The notes below the pieces were generated by a model. The model was not told the DNA's origin and did no database searches. It saw only the letters and a program-made list of their open reading frames with translations. From the NCBI RefSeq assembly GCF_004362715.1, contig NZ_SNYC01000003.1:185591-249590 (forward strand): a stretch of DNA of 64,000 bases, written 5' to 3'. Positions 51,460 to 60,719 of the stretch are shown one piece after another (position 1 is the first letter of the stretch; each line of letters starts with the position of its first letter). The DNA is from Pedobacter metabolipauper (GTDB taxonomy: Bacteria > Bacteroidota > Bacteroidia > Sphingobacteriales > Sphingobacteriaceae). Both the position numbers and the translations under genes were made by a program.

Positions 51460-51999
51460 TCATTTACAGCAATTGTAATAAGTTTTCGTTTTTTTCTGTT
51501 GAACAGACCAGGCGATATAGATTTTATTTTCTTTCCCAAGTCTATAAATAAACCCGTTTAGCTGGGTTTGTTTTAGTTCTGCAAAAAATAGTTTGTCTGG
51601 TACGTACTGATCTGGTTGTTCCTGTTCGGTAACTGCGGGTTCCATGAAATTTTCATCGTCAAAAAAACGGGCTGCTTCATCACTGATAAATTTAACCTGG
51701 TTATTTTTTTTAGTCAGGTCTATTGTTGCGTCGTAATTTTTAAACAGGTCGGTCGCTTTGATGCTGATGTTGTAGATCTCTTTACCTTCAAATGAGGTGA
51801 TGGTAAATAACAAAGTCATTTTTTTGGGTTCATCGCCAATCAGCTTCAGCTTAAATGTGTCTGCTTTTAGGGAGTCACTAAACGGTTTGATGACTGTTTT
51901 TTCCAGATCATTTGTTAATGTCTCCTTAGGATTTCCATTGCGGCTGCAGGCTGCTAAAATGCCTGAAAAGATCAATAAATAAACAACTATATGTTTCAT
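51460..51999 (-). CDS. Lipoprotein of unknown function
   Basis: A 179-residue protein with a lipoprotein signal: hydrophobic VVYLLIFSGIL followed by the lipobox LAAC. The mature part is a mixed alpha/beta domain with KMTLLFTITSFEGKEIYNIS, then DATIDLTKKNNQVKFISDE and a tail NYNCCK-like end (YYNCCK). No family is recognised. Its start overlaps the kdsB stop by four bases, so it is expressed with kdsB. A link to lipopolysaccharide assembly is only suggested by this context. Confidence 0.8.
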   Translation of the reverse strand: MKHIVVYLLIFSGILAACSRNGNPKETLTNDLEKTVIKPFSDSLKADTFKLKLIGDEPKKMTLLFTITSFEGKEIYNISIKATDLFKNYDATIDLTKKNNQVKFISDEAARFFDDENFMEPAVTEQEQPDQYVPDKLFFAELKQTQLNGFIYRLGKENKIYIAWSVQQKKTKTYYNCCK

Positions 52000-52730
52000 A
52001 GGGCATGATTTATCTTCTTTAGGTCTTCCGGTGTATCAATCGCAATGGTCTCGATATCGGTGATCCTGATGCTGATGCTAAAGCCGTTCTCGATCCAGCG
52101 CAGCTGTTCCAGGCTTTCCGCAATTTCGAGCGTAGCCGGTGGAAGCTTTGTGATTGCAGAAAGTGCTTCTTTGGTATAGCCATAGATTCCAATGTGTTTG
52201 TAAAACTGGTGCTTGCTTAACCACAGTGCTTCTGCAGCATTTCTGATATGGGGAATGGTTTGTCTGCTAAAATAAATGGCCTCCTGCCTGGAATTAATTA
52301 AGACCTTTGGGATATTGGTATTAAATAATTCTTCATTGGAGTGAATTTCTTTGATGAGTGTGGCCAGTTGGGTGTCCTTGTGATTAAAACAGGATGCTAC
52401 CAGGTCAATTTGCGTTGGATCTATATATGGTTCATCACCCTGTATATTGATGAATGCGTCATATCCGGGTGTTCTTTCGGCGACTTCTGCGCATCGGTCG
52501 GTGCCGCTTAAATGATCGGATGCGGTGATGATATAAGATCCTCCAAAATCTTTAACTTCTGCTGCAATCCGTTCATCGTCAGTTGCAATGATCACATTGG
52601 CCAGGCTCTCTGCTTTACACGCTTGTTCATATACCCTTCGGATCATGCTTTTACCATTGATCTGCACGAGCGGTTTACCCGGGAAGCGGGTAGATGCGTA
52701 TCGTGCTGGTATGATTCCGAGGATCTTCAT
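51996..52730 (-). CDS. kdsB: 3-deoxy-manno-octulosonate cytidylyltransferase (CMP-KDO synthetase)
   Basis: A 244-residue nucleotidyltransferase that makes CMP-KDO from CTP and KDO for lipopolysaccharide core. Landmarks are ILGIIPARYASTRFPGKPLV (nucleotide loop), VIIATDDERI, and YDAFINIQGDEPYIDP (metal-binding Asp/Glu). Cytoplasmic. It abuts the deoxynucleoside kinase gene with no gap, and its stop overlaps the lipoprotein gene. Length agrees with E. coli KdsB (248). Confidence 0.96.
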   Translation of the reverse strand: MKILGIIPARYASTRFPGKPLVQINGKSMIRRVYEQACKAESLANVIIATDDERIAAEVKDFGGSYIITASDHLSGTDRCAEVAERTPGYDAFINIQGDEPYIDPTQIDLVASCFNHKDTQLATLIKEIHSNEELFNTNIPKVLINSRQEAIYFSRQTIPHIRNAAEALWLSKHQFYKHIGIYGYTKEALSAITKLPPATLEIAESLEQLRWIENGFSISIRITDIETIAIDTPEDLKKINHAL

Positions 52731-53345
52731 TTAAAATAAACCGTTTATTTCTGTTTCTATTGCATGTATGATGGCACCCAGATCTTCCGGATTATTGGTG
52801 AAGTCTAGTTTATCCTTATCGAGGATCAGCAATTTTCCAAGTTTATAATCTTTAATCCAGGCTTCATATTTTTCATTCAGCTTGGACAAATAGTCGATGC
52901 GGATGCTGGCTTCATATTCACGGCCCCTGCGCTGTATGTTACTAACCAATGTGGGTACTGACGCACGAAGGTAAACCAACAGGTCTGGCGGCTTAATGAA
53001 AGAAGTGATATTCGCAAAGATCGCTTTATAGTTTTGATGGTCCCTGCTGGTCATCAAACCCATTTCATGAAGGTTGTCTGCAAATATATGTGCATCTTCA
53101 TAAATGGTCCTGTCCTGGATCACGTTCCTGTTAAAATTCTCAATGTCTACAATCTGCTGAAAACGGCTGTTTAAAAAGTAGATCTGCAGGTTAAAGCTCC
53201 ACCTTTTCATATCGCTGTAAAAATCTTCCAGATATGGATTGTTCTCTACCGCTTCATAAAGTGCTTCCCAGGCATAATGTTTTGCAAGGAGAGTTGTTAA
53301 TGTAGTTTTTCCAGCGCCTATGTTTCCAACTATTGCTATGTGCAT
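52731..53345 (-). CDS. Deoxynucleoside kinase
   Basis: A 204-residue kinase of the dNK/dGK-dCK type. The P-loop is AIVGNIGAGKTTLTTLLA; the DRT-like QDRTIYEDAHIFA (conserved ERS/DRS region), the lid Arg motif RRGREYE and LVYLRAS follow. It phosphorylates deoxynucleosides for salvage; which base is preferred is not clear. It lies 39 bases after trpS and directly before kdsB in the same operon. Length is typical. Confidence 0.92.
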   Translation of the reverse strand: MHIAIVGNIGAGKTTLTTLLAKHYAWEALYEAVENNPYLEDFYSDMKRWSFNLQIYFLNSRFQQIVDIENFNRNVIQDRTIYEDAHIFADNLHEMGLMTSRDHQNYKAIFANITSFIKPPDLLVYLRASVPTLVSNIQRRGREYEASIRIDYLSKLNEKYEAWIKDYKLGKLLILDKDKLDFTNNPEDLGAIIHAIETEINGLF

Positions 53346-53384
53346 ATTATATTTATGATTAAGGTAGGGATTTTAGTTTAAATG

Positions 53385-54383
53385 TTAAAATGGTTTAAAT
53401 CCGATTAAAGATCTAACCTCTTTAATGGTTCTTTGTGCACTTTCCCTTGCTTTTAATGCGCCATGTTTAGCAACCTGACGCAGGTAGTTGTCGTCTTTTG
53501 ACAGTTCTTCTATTTTTTCGCGGATTGGCGTATTGAATACGATCATATCTTCTGCAAGCTGCTTCTTTAAATCGCCGTAACGGATGGCTACTTTGTTGTA
53601 CTGTTCATCAAAATGGGAAATGGTATCTGCGGATGAAACGATTGACATCAGGTCGAACAGGTTTTGTATCGCTTCTGGCTTAGCCTGGTTTTCTGCTGTT
53701 GGTCCGCTATCGGTTACAGCCCTGGATACTTTCTTACGGATAATTTCCGGACTGTCTGATAAATATATACAGTTTCCATCACCGTCAGACTTACTCATTT
53801 TTCCTTTACCTTCCAATCCTGGTACTTTTACCAGGTTTTGTGCATAATTAAATGCAAATGGTTCTGGGAAATAATCTGAATTGTACAAACGGTTAAACCG
53901 GTTGCCAAATGTACGTGTCATTTCCAGGTGCTGTTCCTGATCTTTTCCAACGGGTACTTTGGTGGCCTTATGGATCAAAATATCAGCGGCCATTAATGAC
54001 GGATAGGTTAGGAGACCTGCATTTACATTGTCTGGCTGCGAACGTATCTTATCTTTAAATGAAGTACTGCGTTCAAGTTCTCCCATGTAGGCATTCATAT
54101 TCAGGTATAAATATAGTTCGGCTACTTCCGGAACATCAGACTGGATATAAATGGTTGTTTCTTCAGGGTCTATTCCGCAGGCCAGGTATTCTACCAGTAC
54201 ATGCTTTACATATCCGTGCAAATCCTGTGGAGTAGGGTGGGTGGTTAGCGAATGAAGGTCTGCGATAAAAAAATAGCAGTTGTAATCATACTGCATTTTT
54301 ACAAAATTGGTTACTGCACCAAAATAATTTCCTAAGTGTAATTTTCCTGTCGGACGTATGCCACTAACTACAGTTTCTTTCAT
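53385..54383 (-). CDS. trpS: Tryptophanyl-tRNA synthetase
   Basis: A 332-residue class I aminoacyl-tRNA synthetase. The HIGH-equivalent is PTGKLHLGNYFG near the N-terminus and the KMSKS motif is GKMSKSDGDGN. It charges tRNA-Trp. The ATG at 54383 is chosen because the family begins there with KETVVSGIRPTG; the longer frame adds 33 residues of unrelated sequence that would overlap the divergent gene region. It is first gene of the operon with the kinase and kdsB. Length matches E. coli TrpS (334). Confidence 0.96.
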   Translation of the reverse strand: MKETVVSGIRPTGKLHLGNYFGAVTNFVKMQYDYNCYFFIADLHSLTTHPTPQDLHGYVKHVLVEYLACGIDPEETTIYIQSDVPEVAELYLYLNMNAYMGELERSTSFKDKIRSQPDNVNAGLLTYPSLMAADILIHKATKVPVGKDQEQHLEMTRTFGNRFNRLYNSDYFPEPFAFNYAQNLVKVPGLEGKGKMSKSDGDGNCIYLSDSPEIIRKKVSRAVTDSGPTAENQAKPEAIQNLFDLMSIVSSADTISHFDEQYNKVAIRYGDLKKQLAEDMIVFNTPIREKIEELSKDDNYLRQVAKHGALKARESAQRTIKEVRSLIGFKPF

Positions 54384-54450
54384 GAGGCCGAAATTAATAA
54401 AAATCCCCATTTTAATAGTTATCATTCTATTTTTTGTAGTTTTGATTTTA

Positions 54451-55185
54451 ATGAACAAGCTATTTAGGAAACTGCACCGCATTTATGCGCTATTTGTAAT
54501 CCTTGTCTTATCCGCTCTATTTTACCCTTTTTATTATTTAGCTTCCAGAAAGCCCTCCAGGTATTCGCTTTTAAACCAACTGCGCAAATTACACAGTATA
54601 CTATGCAGTTCCCTCATTGGTGTTTTCTTCGACCTCAATTACGAAGTGCCTTTAGAACCCGGTAAAACCTATATCTATTGTGCCAACCATACGTCCAATT
54701 TAGATATCATGGTGCTGTGCATCATTGCAAAAGGCCGTTTTCATTTTATGGGTAAAGATGAATTGCTGAATAACCCTGTACTAAAGCTTTTCTTTAAGAC
54801 CATAGATGTTCCGGTAAACCGGGATAGTAAAATCTCTGCATTCCGGGCTTTTAAAAAGGTTGGGGAAAATCTGGAAAATGGAATGAGCCTGATCATTTTT
54901 CCTGAAGGTGGTATTGATGATGCCCAATATCCTCCGCATATGATCCCCTTTAAGAATGGTCCATTCAGACTGGCCATTGAAAAGAAGATTCCGATTGTGG
55001 CGATCAGTCTGGCAGATGTTTGGAAAAAAATGTGGGATGACGGTTCTGTACATGGTACAAGCCCCGGAATTTGTAAGATCTATATTCATAAACCTATTGA
55101 TACAGAAAATTTGGTTACTGATGATTCAGATTTGTTAAAAGACCGTATTTTTGACCTCATAAATAGTAAACTTGCTTATAAATGA
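54451..55185 (+). CDS. plsC: 1-acyl-sn-glycerol-3-phosphate acyltransferase (PlsC-like)
   Basis: A 244-residue membrane-bound acyltransferase. An N-terminal segment (YALFVILVLSALFYPFYYL) is followed by the HX4D box in CANHTSNLD and the FPEGG motif in IFPEGGIDDAQ. It acylates lysophosphatidate to phosphatidate in phospholipid synthesis. The ATG at 54451 starts a normal membrane anchor; ATGs at 54358 and 54382 would overlap the divergent trpS start. A TAGTTTTG box (54437-54444) lies just before it. The stop overlaps gatC by four bases. Confidence 0.9.
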   Translation: MNKLFRKLHRIYALFVILVLSALFYPFYYLASRKPSRYSLLNQLRKLHSILCSSLIGVFFDLNYEVPLEPGKTYIYCANHTSNLDIMVLCIIAKGRFHFMGKDELLNNPVLKLFFKTIDVPVNRDSKISAFRAFKKVGENLENGMSLIIFPEGGIDDAQYPPHMIPFKNGPFRLAIEKKIPIVAISLADVWKKMWDDGSVHGTSPGICKIYIHKPIDTENLVTDDSDLLKDRIFDLINSKLAYK

Positions 55186-55472
55186 TTATAGATAAACAAA
55201 CCATTCATAAAGTTGCTGATCTGGCAAGGATCGCCATTGAAGATAAAGAAGTGGATACCCTGATTGCCGACATGAATAAGATCCTTACTTTTATGGAGAA
55301 GCTGAATGAATTGGATACCACTGGTGTAGCTCCCCTGGTTTACATGAATGCAGAAGAAAATATTTGGCGTGAAGATCAGGTTAAACAAGAAATTACGGTA
55401 GAGAATGCATTAAAGAATGCGGCAAAGCACAATGAGCAATTCTTTTTCGTTCCTAAGATCATAGAAAAATAG
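55182..55472 (+). CDS. gatC: Asp-tRNA(Asn)/Glu-tRNA(Gln) amidotransferase subunit C
   Basis: A 96-residue subunit that stabilises the GatCAB complex, which converts mischarged Glu-tRNA-Gln or Asp-tRNA-Asn to the amides. It opens with a helical VADLARIAIEDKEVDTLI and contains MEKLNELDTTGVAPL, typical of GatC. It overlaps the plsC stop (ATGA). gatA and gatB are not in the window, as is usual in this phylum. Length is normal. Confidence 0.95.
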   Translation: MIIDKQTIHKVADLARIAIEDKEVDTLIADMNKILTFMEKLNELDTTGVAPLVYMNAEENIWREDQVKQEITVENALKNAAKHNEQFFFVPKIIEK

Positions 55473-55521
55473 ACTGGTGTGTAACATTCAGATCAGGGTA
55501 ACTGTCTAAAAGAAAAAAGCC

Positions 55522-56280
55522 ATGGAGAAAGCGTTAATTAATATTAAAGATATAGGCCGTAAATACGTTATTGGTTCTGAAGTGATCCATGCTTTAAAAT
55601 CTGTTTCCCTGGATATTCATAAAGGTGAGTTTGTAGCCTTAATGGGACCATCCGGATCAGGAAAATCTACGTTAATGAATATTTTAGGTTGTCTGGATAC
55701 GCCCAGTAAGGGTGACTATGTGCTGAACGGGATCAATGTGAGCCAGATGACAGATAATGAACTTGCCGAAGTACGCAATAAGGAGATTGGGTTTGTTTTT
55801 CAGACCTTTAATCTTTTACCCCGTTCTACTTCGTTGGATAATGTAGCCTTACCGCTTATTTATGCTGGTGCCAATAAAAAGGAACGTGATGAACGCGCTC
55901 AAAAGGCTTTGGAAAATGTAGGGCTGGGCAATCGTGTTACCCACAAACCCAATGAACTCTCAGGTGGTCAGCGTCAGCGTGTCGCGGTGGCCAGGGCATT
56001 GATCAATAACCCATCCATCATACTGGCAGATGAGCCAACGGGTAACCTGGACACCAAGACCTCTATTGAGATCATGGGCCTTTTGGAAGAGATCCATAGT
56101 AAAGGGAATACCATTATCCTGGTAACCCACGAAGAAGATATTGCACAGCATGCGCACCGCATTGTCCGGATGCGTGATGGTCTGATCGAGAAGGATTATC
56201 TGAATACCGATATTAAAATGGTATCTCCCCGTTTATCCAACCTGGAAAAAAAAGGAAGTGATTTCGAGAAAATAGTGTAA
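55522..56280 (+). CDS. ABC transporter ATPase, LolD/MacB type
   Basis: A 252-residue ATPase with an intact site: Walker [12 protein letters not shown], signature [15 protein letters not shown], Walker [12 protein letters not shown] with the LolD/MacB EPTGNLD form, and a C-terminal tail of ~20 residues beyond the usual end. It normally pairs with an FtsX-type permease such as those at 14549 and 59448; neither is adjacent. It lies 49 bases after gatC and 8 bases before the adenosyltransferase gene, so those may be co-transcribed. Confidence 0.9.
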   Translation: MEKALINIKDIGRKYVIGSEVIHALKSVSLDIHKGEFVALMGPSGSGKSTLMNILGCLDTPSKGDYVLNGINVSQMTDNELAEVRNKEIGFVFQTFNLLPRSTSLDNVALPLIYAGANKKERDERAQKALENVGLGNRVTHKPNELSGGQRQRVAVARALINNPSIILADEPTGNLDTKTSIEIMGLLEEIHSKGNTIILVTHEEDIAQHAHRIVRMRDGLIEKDYLNTDIKMVSPRLSNLEKKGSDFEKIV

Positions 56281-56288
56281 ATTCCTTC

Positions 56289-56837
56289 ATGAAAATATAC
56301 ACTAAGACTGGTGATAAGGGATTAACCTCTTTGATTGGTGGTACCCGTGTTCCTAAGTTTCATTTACGGATTGAATGTTATGGTACTGTTGATGAATTAA
56401 ATTCCTATATCGGTTTAATCTCCTGTCAGGAGATTGATGTGCATTACCAGAAGATGCTTAAAGAAATTCAGGACCGTTTATTTACTGTTGGTGCTTCTTT
56501 AGCTGCTGATCCGGAAAAGTCGAGGATGAAGATCCCGGACCTTCACGATAGCGATATCTCTTTATTAGAGCAGGAGATGGATGATATGAACGACAAATTG
56601 CCTCCACTGACTAATTTCGTGCTTCCTGGTGGTAATACGGTGGTTTCTTACTGTCATATTGCGCGCTGCATTTGCCGCAGGGCAGAGCGGCTGACCGTTG
56701 AACTGGCGAACGAAAGCTTTGTTGACGGAAAGATGACGATCTATTTGAATCGTTTAAGTGATTATTTGTTTGTTTTGGGGCGCAAACTTTGTCTGGATTT
56801 AAAAACGGAAGAAATTATATGGACGCCGCGCCTTTAA
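56289..56837 (+). CDS. Cob(I)yrinic acid a,c-diamide adenosyltransferase, PduO type
   Basis: A 182-residue ATP:cob(I)alamin adenosyltransferase, making adenosylcobalamin. The ATP-binding KTGDKGLTSLIGGTRVPK near the start and RCICRRAERLT near the C-terminus, with DELNSYIG, are diagnostic. The enzyme is a trimeric helical bundle in the cytoplasm. It lies eight bases after the ATPase gene. No cobalamin-dependent enzyme is nearby, so the cofactor probably serves genes elsewhere. Confidence 0.95.
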   Translation: MKIYTKTGDKGLTSLIGGTRVPKFHLRIECYGTVDELNSYIGLISCQEIDVHYQKMLKEIQDRLFTVGASLAADPEKSRMKIPDLHDSDISLLEQEMDDMNDKLPPLTNFVLPGGNTVVSYCHIARCICRRAERLTVELANESFVDGKMTIYLNRLSDYLFVLGRKLCLDLKTEEIIWTPRL

Positions 56838-56880
56838 TCAGAAGCGGTATGTTAATAACGAAAAATAGTGGAAAAAAAAG

Positions 56881-56913
56881 TTTGTTTTGCTCAGGTTTTT
56901 TAATATACTTTTG
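56881..56913 (+). promoter_or_regulatory. Bacteroidota-type promoter for DUF2795 gene
   Basis: TTTG at 56881-56884 and again 56886-56889, with TACTTTTG (TAnnTTTG) at 56906-56913; spacings are 21 and 16. The DUF2795 ATG is 34 bases downstream. Confidence 0.55.
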
Positions 56914-56947
56914 CGGAAATGAATTTTAGAAATTAAGTATAAATAAT

Positions 56948-57169
56948 ATGTATTGGACATTAGAACTCGCATCGCACTTGGAAGACGCTCCATGGCCTGC
57001 AACAAAAGATGAATTAATTGATTATGGTATAAGATCAGGAGCTCCTGTAGAGGTGATCGAAAATTTACAGGCTCTGGAAGATGACGGTGAACCCTATGAA
57101 ACGATAGAGGAGATCTGGCCTGATTATCCTACTAAGGACGACTTCTTCTTTAATGAGGACGAATATTAA
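56948..57169 (+). CDS. DUF2795 domain protein
   Basis: A 73-residue acidic protein of the DUF2795 family, with DAPWPATKDELIDYG, then SGAPVEVIENLQALEDDGE and the acidic tail ending FNEDEY. It is short, soluble and widely conserved in Bacteroidota, with unknown function. It has its own promoter and strong terminator, indicating a monocistronic, probably well expressed gene. Confidence 0.92.
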   Translation: MYWTLELASHLEDAPWPATKDELIDYGIRSGAPVEVIENLQALEDDGEPYETIEEIWPDYPTKDDFFFNEDEY

Positions 57170-57180
57170 CCGTAATAACT

Positions 57181-57212
57181 AAAAAGCTTCATTTAATGAA
57201 GCTTTTTTATTT
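57181..57212 (+). terminator. Terminator of DUF2795 gene
   Basis: AAAAAGCTTCAT (57181-57192) pairs with ATGAAGCTTTTT (57196-57207) around a TTA loop; further T follow. Confidence 0.92.
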
Positions 57213-57304
57213 TTGGAACGATGATTGTTTAGCTAATGTCATGGAAGTGTTTACACGACCTATAAATTATCTATCTAAAAACATATTCTAAAAAATTAAA
57301 CGTT

Positions 57305-57466
57305 ATGGGAAATCTACTTTATCTTGTTGCCGTAGTCTTAGTAATACTATGGGTTATTGGCTTCTTTTTTCAAGGCTTCGGTCCGAATGTTGGTGGTTTG
57401 ATCCACATTCTATTGGTTATTGCTGTTATCGCAATTATACTTAAAGTCATTAACAGGGCTGCTTAG
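57305..57466 (+). CDS. Small membrane protein, Lmo0937 family
   Basis: A 53-residue protein: two hydrophobic segments, YLVAVVLVILWVIGFFF and GLIHILLVIAVIAIILKV, separated by QGFGPNVGG. This is the Lmo0937-type family of tiny membrane proteins, often stress-linked, with unknown function. The ATG at 57305 is preceded by an A-rich leader. A strong terminator follows immediately. Confidence 0.85.
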   Translation: MGNLLYLVAVVLVILWVIGFFFQGFGPNVGGLIHILLVIAVIAIILKVINRAA

Positions 57467-57481
57467 TATATTGATCCTCAT

Positions 57482-57518
57482 AAAAAGGCGTTATTGTTTA
57501 TTCAGTAACGCCTTTTTT
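57482..57518 (+). terminator. Terminator overlapping the 3' end of ispD
   Basis: AAAAAGGCGTTA (57482-57493) pairs with TAACGCCTTTTT (57506-57517). The loop contains the complement of the ispD stop codon (57498-57500), so the hairpin serves both convergent genes. Confidence 0.88.
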
Positions 57519-58175
57519 TATTAAGATTGATGCGATCTCCAAATCCTCCGGATACGTGATCTTTATATTTTCCCGTGCCCCTTCTATGGTATTGATCTCA
57601 TAGCCTGCATATTCCGCTACTGAGGCATCATCTGTAAATTCTGACCGGTAGGGGGTCTGGTAAGCTGCTCTTAATACATCAATACGGAAGGTCTGAGGTG
57701 TTTGTACCAGGATCAGATCTGTTCTGCTTATGGCTACCGTGGGTTGTACAGCAATGTTTCTTATAGAATCTGTAGGCGTAATGCCAACAATACAATTCCC
57801 TTTCTCCTCTGCTACCTTAAAGGATTCCAGGATCAATGCCGGACTGATCAATGGCCTCACTGCATCGTGTACAGCTACAACGCCATTCCCTTCTATGGCA
57901 TCTAAACCATTCTTTACCGAATGGTACCTTTGCGCTCCTCCATTAATTATACGGTGCGGAACCTCAAAATTGTATTTTTGGCACAATTCTTTCCAATAGC
58001 CCTGCTGGTGTATATTTAGGACTAAAAGTATGTCAGGATTTAATACACATTGATGAAAAGCTTCAATCGTATGCATCAGTACCGGTCTGCCATTTAATAA
58101 TAAGAATTGTTTTGCAACCGTAGTGTTCATCCTGTTTCCGGAACCACCGGCAACTAAAATGGCATAATACTTCAT
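57498..58175 (-). CDS. ispD: 2-C-methyl-D-erythritol 4-phosphate cytidylyltransferase
   Basis: A 225-residue enzyme of the MEP isoprenoid pathway, forming CDP-methylerythritol from CTP. Landmarks are AILVAGGSGNRM (nucleotide loop), AVHDAVRPLISPAL and a Lys in AKQFLLLNG. The ATG at 58175 is chosen because the family starts just before AILVAGG; the longer frame adds 22 residues lacking fold. Its end lies inside a terminator hairpin. Length agrees with E. coli IspD (236). It is 81 bases downstream of queA, with a terminator between, so it probably has its own promoter. Confidence 0.95.
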   Translation of the reverse strand: MKYYAILVAGGSGNRMNTTVAKQFLLLNGRPVLMHTIEAFHQCVLNPDILLVLNIHQQGYWKELCQKYNFEVPHRIINGGAQRYHSVKNGLDAIEGNGVVAVHDAVRPLISPALILESFKVAEEKGNCIVGITPTDSIRNIAVQPTVAISRTDLILVQTPQTFRIDVLRAAYQTPYRSEFTDDASVAEYAGYEINTIEGARENIKITYPEDLEIASILIKKGVTE

Positions 58176-58197
58176 AGATCGTTTTGCTTTTAAACAA

Positions 58198-58238
58198 AAA
58201 TAGGAGATTAAAACCGTTAACGGCTTATAATCTCCTAT
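58198..58238 (-). terminator. Terminator of queA
   Basis: ATAGGAGATTA (58200-58210) pairs with TAATCTCCTAT (58228-58238), and an inner AACCGTT/AACGGC stem extends it. On the minus strand a T-run follows. Confidence 0.88.
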
Positions 58239-58256
58239 CAAAATAAATTATTCGGA

Positions 58257-59306
58257 TTAGATGATCAGCATGGCATCACCATAGCTGTAAAAGCGATATT
58301 TCTCTTTTAATGCAACTTCATATGCATTTCTTACATAATCATATCCGCCAAATGCACTTACCATCATCAATAAGGTTGATTCTGGTGTGTGGAAATTGGT
58401 GATCATTGAATTGGCAATGCTGAAATCATACGGAGGGAAGATGAACTTACTGGTCCAGTCGTTAGCAGGTTTAAGCGTTCTGTTTGATGAAACCGCTGAT
58501 TCAATCGCACGCATCGACGTTGTTCCTACCGCACAGATCTTTCTTTTATCTGCGATGGCCTTATTTACGATGTCTGCATCTTTCTGCTCAATAATGTATT
58601 GTTCTGAATCCATCTTGTGCTTGGTTAAGTCTTCAACCTCTACAGATCTGAATGTTCCTAATCCTACGTGTAACGTTACTTCGGCAAATTCAACGCCTTT
58701 TAATTCCAGGCGTTTCATCAATTCGCGGCTAAAGTGTAATCCGGCTGTTGGAGCTGCAACTGCACCTTCATGTTTCGCGAAAATGGTTTGGTAACGTTCT
58801 TTATCCTGAGCTGTTGCCTTACGTTTGATGTATTTAGGCAGTGGTGTTTCTCCTAATATTTCTATATTTTTTCTGAATTCTTCATCAGTACCATCAAACA
58901 GGAAACGAATGGTACGTCCGCGTGAAGTGGTATTGTCTACAACCTCTGCTACCAACAGATCGTCATCACCAAAATATAACTTATTACCTACACGAATCTT
59001 ACGTGCCGGATCTACCAAAACATCCCATAAGCGTAATTCTTTATTCAGTTCACGCAATAAAAAGACTTCAATTGTTGCACCTGTTTTTTCTTTATTTCCG
59101 TATAAACGGGCAGGAAAAACTTTGGTATTGTTCAATATCATTACATCCTTGTCATCAAAATAACTCAAAACATCCTTGAATATTTTATGTTCTATTTTGC
59201 CACTATCTTTATGTAAAACCATTAAACGGGCCTCGTCTCTGTTTTCTGAAGGATTGTTGGCAACTAGTGATTCAGGTAAATTAAACTTAAATTGAGATAA
59301 CTTCAT
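58257..59306 (-). CDS. queA: S-adenosylmethionine:tRNA ribosyltransferase-isomerase
   Basis: A 349-residue enzyme that forms epoxyqueuosine in tRNA from preQ1 using the ribosyl part of SAM. Landmarks are [44 protein letters not shown], and a C-terminal [18 protein letters not shown]. The ATG at 59306 is chosen because [11 protein letters not shown] begins the family; the longer frame adds 29 unrelated residues. No other queuosine gene is in the window. Length agrees with E. coli QueA (356). Confidence 0.96.
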   Translation of the reverse strand: MKLSQFKFNLPESLVANNPSENRDEARLMVLHKDSGKIEHKIFKDVLSYFDDKDVMILNNTKVFPARLYGNKEKTGATIEVFLLRELNKELRLWDVLVDPARKIRVGNKLYFGDDDLLVAEVVDNTTSRGRTIRFLFDGTDEEFRKNIEILGETPLPKYIKRKATAQDKERYQTIFAKHEGAVAAPTAGLHFSRELMKRLELKGVEFAEVTLHVGLGTFRSVEVEDLTKHKMDSEQYIIEQKDADIVNKAIADKRKICAVGTTSMRAIESAVSSNRTLKPANDWTSKFIFPPYDFSIANSMITNFHTPESTLLMMVSAFGGYDYVRNAYEVALKEKYRFYSYGDAMLII

Positions 59307-59447
59307 ATTTTTCGATGTGATAATTAAGGGCGCAAATTTACAAAATATAATCTTCTTTTTTATAATTAACTTATTTGCATTGTGTAGCAACAATTATATT
59401 ACGTTTTGGTGTAACCTTTATGGCTATTTTTGGTCTAAAACCTAATT

Positions 59448-60692
59448 ATGATTATTCTCAGACTTATAGGCGAAAGTTTTCGGTTTGCATCTGATGCACT
59501 TCGCCAAAATAAACTTCGCACCATGCTTTCCTTACTGGGGATAACCATCGGTATTTTTACAATCATATTTGTTTTTTCTGCTGTTGATACCCTTAGAAAT
59601 AAGCTTCAATCCAGCATTGACAAACTGGGCTCTAAGACGGTATTCATCGAAAAATGGCCTTGGGGTGGTTTTGGGGATTATCCGTGGTGGAAATATGTAA
59701 ACCGGCCTGAGCCTTCCTTAAGGGATTATAATTTGTTGAAAGACCGCCTGGAATATGCCCAGGGTGTTTCTTTTGAAGCATCTACCAGCGGCAGGACCGT
59801 AAAATATAGAAGTAACTCCGTTGAAGGTGCCAACATTCGTGCAGTTTCTCAGGATTTTGATAAAACATGGAACCTTGATTTTGAAGATGGCCGCTACTTT
59901 ACAGAGAACGAAAGCCGCTCCGGATCTCCCGTCGTTATTCTTGGTGCCGAAATAGCCGACGGCTTATTTAGCGGTAACTCCGCCATCGGTAAATCCATTA
60001 CCGTTATGGGCAGAAGACTGACCGTTGTAGGCGTTTTCAAGAAAGAAGGGGAAGATATGATGGGTATGTCGCAGGATAAGAATATCATTATGCCGCTTAA
60101 CTTTGCCAAAGGTATCATGGATGTTGAAAGTGAACGTTATGGCCCTACCATTACCGTTAGGGGATATGAACACATCGCGCTCGAAGAAATTGAAAGTGAG
60201 ATCCGCGGTGCGATGCGCTCCATCAGAAGGATTACCCCAAGTGCCGAAGAAGATTTTGCACTCAATAAAAGTACCATCGCCTCTAACCAGCTCGATCAGA
60301 TGTTTGGCATGGTTAACATTGGCGGCTGGATCATTGGTGGTTTCTCCATCCTCGTTGGTGGCTTTGGTATTGCCAACATCATGTTCGTATCCGTTAAAGA
60401 ACGTACCAACATTATAGGTATACAAAAATCACTGGGTGCGAAGAATTATTTTATCCTGCTTCAGTTCCTGTTTGAATCCGTAGCTCTTTGCCTGCTTGGT
60501 GGGTTTTTTGGCCTGCTTCTCGTTTATTTGCTGACTCTTGGATTGACATATGGTGCTGGTTTTGAAATGACCCTGTTTATGAATAATGTCGTTCTGGGTA
60601 TCGGGATTTCTGTCGCTATTGGAATGATATCTGGGTTTTGGCCGGCATATGCGGCGTCGAGGCTGGATCCTGTAGAAGCAATTCGCTCCTAA
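59448..60692 (+). CDS. MacB-like ABC transporter permease
   Basis: A 414-residue permease of MacB/FtsX form: first membrane segment (residues ~19-43), a periplasmic MacB domain of ~220 residues (VSFEASTSGRTVKYRSNSV, then IAAEIADGLFSG-like), and three C-terminal segments with the signature VKERTNIIGIQKSLGA, and RLDPVEAIRS at the end. It pairs with a LolD/MacB ATPase in export of lipoproteins, toxins or peptides. The best ATPase candidate is at 55522, 3.2 kb upstream on the same strand, separated by unrelated genes. It is divergent from queA with a short intergenic. Confidence 0.9.
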   Translation: MIILRLIGESFRFASDALRQNKLRTMLSLLGITIGIFTIIFVFSAVDTLRNKLQSSIDKLGSKTVFIEKWPWGGFGDYPWWKYVNRPEPSLRDYNLLKDRLEYAQGVSFEASTSGRTVKYRSNSVEGANIRAVSQDFDKTWNLDFEDGRYFTENESRSGSPVVILGAEIADGLFSGNSAIGKSITVMGRRLTVVGVFKKEGEDMMGMSQDKNIIMPLNFAKGIMDVESERYGPTITVRGYEHIALEEIESEIRGAMRSIRRITPSAEEDFALNKSTIASNQLDQMFGMVNIGGWIIGGFSILVGGFGIANIMFVSVKERTNIIGIQKSLGAKNYFILLQFLFESVALCLLGGFFGLLLVYLLTLGLTYGAGFEMTLFMNNVVLGIGISVAIGMISGFWPAYAASRLDPVEAIRS

Positions 60693-60719
60693 TATCCCTC
60701 CGCTCTGCTCTTTAAAAAT

